Assembly: GCA_003819975.1 (NCBI GenBank)
Contig: RPPU01000123.1
Coordinates: forward strand, 1 to 9,615
Reading direction: 5' to 3'
DNA length: 9,615 bases
Origin: Desulfobacteraceae bacterium
Lineage (GTDB): Bacteria; Desulfobacterota; DSM-4660; Desulfatiglandales; HGW-15
Under the pieces are notes generated by a model. That model did not search any database. It was not told where the DNA came from and saw only the letters and a list, made by a program, of their open reading frames with translations. Shown in pieces: positions 5,698-9,615 of the stretch (its first letter is position 1; each line of letters starts with the position of its first letter). Both the position numbers and the translations under genes were made by a program.

Positions 5698-6195
5698 TTA
5701 CATCTTATATTTGCCGAAATCTTCCGGGTTAAGCTTCTCCAGGATCTCCTGCCATTTTTTGCCCTGTTCAGTTTTGTCTTCCGGCTCGGCCGACAGGTCA
5801 ATCTGGGATGATTTCACGATCACATCCTCGGAGACGAAAATCGGTGCGTTCACCCGGAGCGAAAGAGCCAACGCATCGCTAGGCCGGGCATCAATGGAAA
5901 TCTCTTTGCCTTGAAAATTCATATAGATCAAGGCATAATAGGTGTTATTTCTCAGATCGCAAACTTCGATCTTATTGATCTTCAGGCTTATTTCATCCAT
6001 GATGCTTTTTAATAAATCATGGGTCATAGGTCTGTTAAATTTAATTCCTTCCAATTCACTGGCAATGGCGGTGGCCTCAAGCAGGCCGATCCAAATAGGC
6101 AAAGTCCGCTCCCCTTCCACCTCTTTCAAAATCACGATAGGGCCATTGGTTAAAGGGTCGATTCTTAAACCCGAAATGACCATCGGTCTGAACAT
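5698..6195 (-). CDS. Bifunctional nuclease family protein (DUF151/BFN domain)
   Basis: A 165-residue member of the bifunctional nuclease (DUF151) family. Hallmarks: LPIWIGLLEATAIA at 32-45, the RPMTHDLL segment at 55-62, and ARPSDALALSLRVNAPIFV at 103-121, which together span the whole single-domain fold (about 5-130). The tail (about 135-165) is charged and probably helical. Plant and some bacterial members have been reported to act on RNA and DNA, but the role in most bacteria is unknown, so nuclease activity is only a family-level suggestion. The ATG at 6195 is chosen because GGAGG lies 5-6 nt upstream; a TTG four codons earlier (6207) falls on the ribosome-binding site itself and is rejected. 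It is divergent from plsB across 209 bp. No terminator was found after the stop, so read-through into the PHP gene is possible. Confidence 0.92.
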   Translation of the reverse strand: MFRPMVISGLRIDPLTNGPIVILKEVEGERTLPIWIGLLEATAIASELEGIKFNRPMTHDLLKSIMDEISLKINKIEVCDLRNNTYYALIYMNFQGKEISIDARPSDALALSLRVNAPIFVSEDVIVKSSQIDLSAEPEDKTEQGKKWQEILEKLNPEDFGKYKM

Positions 6196-6315
6196 TTTAA
6201 CCTCCAATTACAGAAGCGAATGAATCGATCGTTTGCCCATCTTTTAAAAACCGGATCATAACAACGCTGATGTTCCATTGGTTTATATTCATGATCGGCA
6301 TATTTTAGAAAAAGC

Positions 6316-6344
6316 TTGATTTAACATCCGGATCTGTTTATCAA
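6316..6344 (+). promoter_or_regulatory. Candidate sigma-70 promoter of plsB
   Basis: In the 209-bp divergent spacer, TTGATT (6316-6321) is followed after 17 bp by TATCAA (6339-6344); each hexamer matches four of six consensus positions. Transcription would start near 6351, giving a leader of about 54 nt. The spacer also holds an imperfect inverted pair, CCGGATCAT (6251-6259) with ATGATCGG (6291-6298). I found no clear promoter for the leftward bifunctional-nuclease gene. Confidence 0.3.
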
Positions 6345-6404
6345 TACGGGATCTCTGATTAATAAAAACCGGCTTTAAATGATAAGGATTTCGCCACCGT
6401 TCCA

Positions 6405-8957
6405 ATGAAAAAAATGAACGCAAAAACCCTGTTCCCTTATGTGCTCGATCACAAACCCGGCTTTTTATTGAGTTGGTTTCTCTACCGTCTTTTTAAACGA
6501 GTCCGCATCGATGAAAACATGAAAGAAAGTCTGAAACAGATGCAAAAGGATGGTTTAATCGTTTATGCCGTCAAATATCGCGGTCGTTTGGATTATCTCC
6601 TTTATCATTATAACTATCGCAGACGCCGCCTACCTTATCCGAAAATTGCTTTTGATCTTAACATCTCCATGTTATTACCCTTTTCCCGCTTTGTAAAGAT
6701 AATTTTTTCCCAGGTTTCGGCGTTCCTACGCAGCGGCCGTCGCCCCAGCCCGTATGCGGCCGGTTTTTATAAAAAAGCAATTCTGGAGCACACAACCTCT
6801 CTTCTTTTTCTGGTCGACCCGAAAGGGTTTCTGGCGCGATTTATCCATGAAGAAAAAGACCCTCTGGAATTTTTGATTGAAACGCAGCCGGAACTGGACC
6901 GGCCTATTTTTATTGTCCCCCAACTTATTCTTTATCAGAAATCGCCTGAAAAAGACCCCTCTTCTTTTTCAAGTTTGGTTTTCGGCTTTCAGGACCATCC
7001 CGGACCTATTCGAAAAATCATCCTTTTTTTCCGATATCATCGTGAAGCCCTGATCGATTTCGGGCGCCCTTTAAATTTGCACTCCTATTTGCACGATCAA
7101 CCGGCCGGCCGCTCTTCCGCCGAGATGGCTTCGGCCATCCGGAATTTATTGATCGAAGACATCGATAATCAAAAAAGAGTCATCCTGGGTCCCATTGTCA
7201 AATCCCGGCAACAGATCAAAGAGATCGTGCTGATGAATCCCGGAGTCAATACCAAAATAGAATCCCTGGCGGAATCCGATTTTAAGAAATTAAAATCGTT
7301 AAGAAAAAAGGCCGATGACTATTTCGAAGAAATCGCCGCCGACTATAACGGCGCCTATGTCCGTATTTTTCATAAAATATTGACTTGGTTTTGGAAAAAA
7401 ATATATCAAGACATCGATTGCAATCCAACGGAACTGGCCCGGGTGCGCGATTGGGCCCGCCGCGGTCCTTTAATCTACATTCCGTCGCATAAAAGCCATA
7501 TCGATTATCTCGCCATTAATTATGTGCTCTATAATTACAATATGCATATTCCCAGAGTCGCGGCCGGGGTCAATTTGACTTTTTGGCCCATGGGTCACAT
7601 TTTCAGAAAATGCGGCGCCTTTTTCATTCGGCGCACATTCCGCGATGCCGCCCTGTATGCCGAGGTCTTTAACCAATACATTAAAACCCTGCTGCAGGAA
7701 GGCTTCCCCATTGAATTTTATATTGAAGGCGGCCGCAGCCGTAACGGTAAATTGATCCTGCCTAAAACCGGATTTCTCGCCATTTTATTGCAAGCGTATC
7801 AACAAGGATTTTGCAAAGATCTGATCTTTGTTCCGGCTTCGATCGTCTATGATCGGGTGCTGGAGGAAAAGTCTTATCAAAAAGAGATCAGCGGGGCCGG
7901 CAAGGAACGGGAGAGTTTGCGCAATATGATCAAAGCCCGTAAATTCCTGAACAAGAAATACGGCAAGGTCTATATCCGCTTTGACGAACCTTTTTCATTT
8001 AAGGAGTACTTGGGTCCCGAATCCGCGCCTCAGGATGCCCGACGGGCCCTGGCCGATCACATTGCCCGCGCCATCAATGCGGTAACATTGGTCACCCCCC
8101 GGTCGCTTGTGGCTCTGGCCATCTTGACCGTTCATCGCCGCGGTTTTTTGCTGTCGGAACTGACGGCCACCGTCTCTACCCTGATCGATTTTATGGCGCG
8201 TCATCGAATCCCCATGCAGGCCGCCTTGAAAAATAATGAGCAGATGGTGCGGGAAACGATTTCCCTTATGATGGCATGGAAAATCGTGGAAATTATGGAA
8301 GACACAACCGGAACGGAAGAGAACTTTTACTTTGTCGACGATGAGCGTAAAATCGAATTGGAGTATTATAAAAACAACATCATTCATTTTTTTATTCCTT
8401 ATTCGTTTACGGCCGTATTGTTGCTGTCCGGCCATGAAGAAGAAAAAGACCCGGAACGGCTGATCCGGGACTATGCTTTTCTGCAAGACCTGTTCAAATA
8501 TGAATTTATCTTTGAAAAGGACGCGGCCGCCGCGCCAAAGGTTTTGTCCGCGCTGGCTTATTTTCGGGAAGTCGGTTTTTTAACGGCCCACAACACTTTG
8601 CCCCGAAGGGATACCGTGACCAAATTAGGCTATACAAAATTGCCGATCTGGGCCGGGCTGATCAAGACATTCCTGGAATCCTATTGGATCGCCGTTAAAG
8701 TCCTGAATCGGGAAAAGGAAAAAACCTTAACCAAAGAAGACTTGTTAAAAAACATGGTTTACATGGGAAAACGATTTTATAAGCTGGGAGTGATCGACCA
8801 TATCGGCGCTCTTTCCCGGTTGAATTTCCAAAACGCTTTGAACTGGATTCAGCAGGATCTGTTCGATGAAAATTCAGGAGAAAACGACGGATGGAACCGG
8901 GAGCGGCTGGCCGGATTAGCCCAGAAGCTCTATGAACTGTCCCATTACCGCCTTTAG
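6405..8957 (+). CDS. plsB: Glycerol-3-phosphate acyltransferase, PlsB type
   Basis: An 850-residue membrane-associated enzyme that acylates sn-glycerol 3-phosphate at position 1, the first step of phospholipid synthesis. The catalytic acyltransferase domain is at about 350-535: HX4D motif SHKSHIDYL with His362 and Asp367, GAFFIRR at 404-410, FYIEGGRSRNGK at 438-449 (glycerol-phosphate binding), and the IFVPASIVYDRV block at 474-485. Blocks such as AAGVNLTFWPMG closely resemble E. coli PlsB (AAGINLNFWPAG), whose total length is 807. The N-terminal half (about 45-230) repeats the same layout in degenerate form, without the catalytic His. The C-terminal third is a helical region, also found in E. 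coli PlsB. The start is the only ATG after an upstream in-frame stop apart from Met4. No Shine-Dalgarno lies at normal distance (AAGGAT is about 16 nt away). A bifunctional GPAT/DHAPAT-like enzyme is less likely. Confidence 0.92.
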   Translation: MKKMNAKTLFPYVLDHKPGFLLSWFLYRLFKRVRIDENMKESLKQMQKDGLIVYAVKYRGRLDYLLYHYNYRRRRLPYPKIAFDLNISMLLPFSRFVKIIFSQVSAFLRSGRRPSPYAAGFYKKAILEHTTSLLFLVDPKGFLARFIHEEKDPLEFLIETQPELDRPIFIVPQLILYQKSPEKDPSSFSSLVFGFQDHPGPIRKIILFFRYHREALIDFGRPLNLHSYLHDQPAGRSSAEMASAIRNLLIEDIDNQKRVILGPIVKSRQQIKEIVLMNPGVNTKIESLAESDFKKLKSLRKKADDYFEEIAADYNGAYVRIFHKILTWFWKKIYQDIDCNPTELARVRDWARRGPLIYIPSHKSHIDYLAINYVLYNYNMHIPRVAAGVNLTFWPMGHIFRKCGAFFIRRTFRDAALYAEVFNQYIKTLLQEGFPIEFYIEGGRSRNGKLILPKTGFLAILLQAYQQGFCKDLIFVPASIVYDRVLEEKSYQKEISGAGKERESLRNMIKARKFLNKKYGKVYIRFDEPFSFKEYLGPESAPQDARRALADHIARAINAVTLVTPRSLVALAILTVHRRGFLLSELTATVSTLIDFMARHRIPMQAALKNNEQMVRETISLMMAWKIVEIMEDTTGTEENFYFVDDERKIELEYYKNNIIHFFIPYSFTAVLLLSGHEEEKDPERLIRDYAFLQDLFKYEFIFEKDAAAAPKVLSALAYFREVGFLTAHNTLPRRDTVTKLGYTKLPIWAGLIKTFLESYWIAVKVLNREKEKTLTKEDLLKNMVYMGKRFYKLGVIDHIGALSRLNFQNALNWIQQDLFDENSGENDGWNRERLAGLAQKLYELSHYRL

Positions 8958-9045
8958 AATAAAACATCTTGCATTTCCCGAAAAATCCATATATATTTAT
9001 ATTTTTTGGAGTGCAGTTATTGTTTGAAGTTTGGAAATCATTTTT

Positions 9046-9086
9046 AAAGCCGCTATATCCTTATTAAAGGTATTGCGGTTTTTTTT
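9046..9086 (+). terminator. Intrinsic terminator after plsB
   Basis: An imperfect hairpin, AAGCCGC-TATATCCTT pairing with AAGGTATTGCGG(TT) around a 3-4 nt loop (one bulge and one T-T mismatch), is followed by eight T (9079-9086). It lies about 90 nt after the plsB stop and before the cold-shock gene, so it likely separates the two transcription units. Confidence 0.7.
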
Positions 9087-9105
9087 ATGAACAAACAAGA
9101 CTGCC

Positions 9106-9122
9106 CGCCGAAGCATTCGGCG
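9106..9122 (+). other. Short GC-rich hairpin upstream of the cold-shock gene
   Basis: CGCCGAA (9106-9112) and TTCGGCG (9116-9122) form a perfect 7-bp stem around the loop GCA, followed by CTATTTTA. It lies 49 nt before the cold-shock ATG. It may be a second, weaker terminator behind plsB or a structured part of the cold-shock mRNA leader; the sequence alone does not decide. Confidence 0.45.
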
Positions 9123-9171
9123 CTATTTTATCGGTCCACAAGGAAGGACTCAAGAAAAAGGAGGAGTGCAA

Positions 9172-9372
9172 ATGTCGGAAGGTAAAGTGAAATGGTTTAA
9201 CGATTCAAAGGGATTTGGCTTCATCGCGGAAGACGGCGGCAAGGATGTTTTCGTGCATCATTCAGCGATCCAGGCCGAGGGCTTCAAATCGCTGTCCGAG
9301 GGTGATCGGGTCAGCTTTGATGTGGTCGCGGGCCCTAAAGGTCCGGCTGCGGCGAATGTCCGCAAGCTGTAA
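9172..9372 (+). CDS. Cold-shock domain protein (CspA family)
   Basis: A 66-residue single-domain nucleic-acid chaperone that binds single-stranded RNA and DNA and keeps mRNA open. The whole protein is one cold-shock domain, a five-strand beta barrel. RNP1 is KGFGFI at residues 13-18 and RNP2 is VFVHH at 26-30. The surface aromatics Trp8, Phe9, Phe15, Phe17, Phe27 and His29 that stack on bases are all present. The length matches the family (65-70). The ATG at 9172 is chosen because a near-perfect AAGGAGG (9158-9164) lies 7 nt upstream; the in-frame GTG at 9166 is too close to that site. It stands between two intrinsic terminators, so it is probably transcribed alone. Whether it is cold-induced or constitutive cannot be told, since many family members are not cold-regulated. 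Confidence 0.96.
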   Translation: MSEGKVKWFNDSKGFGFIAEDGGKDVFVHHSAIQAEGFKSLSEGDRVSFDVVAGPKGPAAANVRKL

Positions 9373-9393
9373 GACCTGCTCTTTATTTAAAAT

Positions 9394-9426
9394 AAAAAAG
9401 CTCCCTCTGTCCGGGGGAGCTTTTTT
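9394..9426. terminator. Strong intrinsic terminator after the cold-shock gene
   Basis: GCTCCC (9400-9405) pairs with GGGAGC (9415-9420) around a 9-nt loop. Six A before (9394-9399) and six T after (9421-9426) extend the stem and give a U tract in both directions. It begins 21 nt after the cold-shock stop codon and could also stop any leftward transcript entering from the right. Confidence 0.93.
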
Positions 9427-9615
9427 ATTTCCAAAACCAAAAACCGATTTCAAAATCGAAAAAATCTTCGGAAATACCGAAAATCGATCTTATTTTCCTT
9501 AAAATGAAATTTCTGAGGCAGCTTCGATCCGGCACGGGCGGAATTTTCATCTCAACCGGCGCATAAGGCCCCTTCAGCCTCCGGGAGCGCTCAGAGGTCG
9601 TTTTCCCGCTTATTC
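9427..9615. other. Unassigned right edge
   Basis: These 189 bp hold no gene I can support. The left half (to about 9510) is AT-rich with small inverted pairs: CGATTT-CA-AAATCG at 9445-9458 and TTCGG-AAATA-CCGAA at 9467-9481. The right half is visibly more GC-rich. On the minus strand one frame stays open from the window edge to a stop at 9425-9427 (62 codons). It matches nothing I recognise and ends inside the cold-shock terminator, so it may be chance or the end of a gene entering from outside. Confidence 0.4.

Noticed and set aside
7995..8486. Long minus-strand frame of 163 codons inside plsB
   Set aside because: It lies opposite a well-conserved acyltransferase gene, has no recognisable domain, and reads as an antisense shadow.
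9087..9185. Plus-strand frame of 32 codons starting right after the plsB terminator and overlapping the cold-shock start
   Set aside because: The ATG follows a run of eight T with no Shine-Dalgarno, and the frame crosses the cold-shock ribosome-binding site and start.

Overview
The window looks like ordinary chromosomal DNA from a Gram-negative anaerobe with moderate GC content, most likely a member of the Desulfobacterota (old Deltaproteobacteria, for example the syntrophic or sulfate-reducing lineages). This placement is an inference. It rests on an acyl-CoA dehydrogenase beside an electron-transfer flavoprotein gene, a lipoprotein-type cell-wall hydrolase with a SPOR domain, a long PlsB-type glycerol-3-phosphate acyltransferase, and intergenic runs of short degenerate tandem repeats that I associate with this group. 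No phage, plasmid, CRISPR or defence genes are visible.

Layout from left to right. Positions 1-2565 read leftward: the start of etfB (cut by the window edge), an acyl-CoA dehydrogenase, and a SPOR-NlpC/P60 lipoprotein. A small secreted protein of unknown function (2727-3074) reads rightward from a promoter region divergent from the lipoprotein. It converges on a leftward tRNA-Leu(UAA), and the two share a strong bidirectional terminator. After 327 bp without a gene, which holds an inverted-repeat element of about 100 bp, lepB (signal peptidase I, 3528-4358) reads rightward. It collides tail-to-tail with a leftward PHP-domain phosphoesterase gene (4382-5434), and a perfect palindrome contains both stop codons. 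Next come a leftward bifunctional-nuclease-family (DUF151) gene and the divergent rightward plsB (6405-8957). A terminator, a cold-shock protein gene, and a second strong terminator follow. The last ~190 bp is unassigned.

Functionally, the acyl-CoA dehydrogenase and EtfB form a natural pair: the dehydrogenase oxidises an acyl-CoA and passes electrons to the Etf heterodimer. LepB and the SPOR-NlpC/P60 lipoprotein act in envelope biogenesis, and PlsB starts membrane phospholipid synthesis. These genes are mostly housekeeping and do not form one dedicated system.

I found no convincing undescribed system. The observations most worth a second look are small: a 100-bp inverted-repeat element upstream of lepB, an FNR/CRP-like palindrome before the acyl-CoA dehydrogenase gene, the palindrome spanning both lepB and PHP stop codons, two families of micro-tandem repeats before etfB, the internal duplication within PlsB, and the unexplained right edge.
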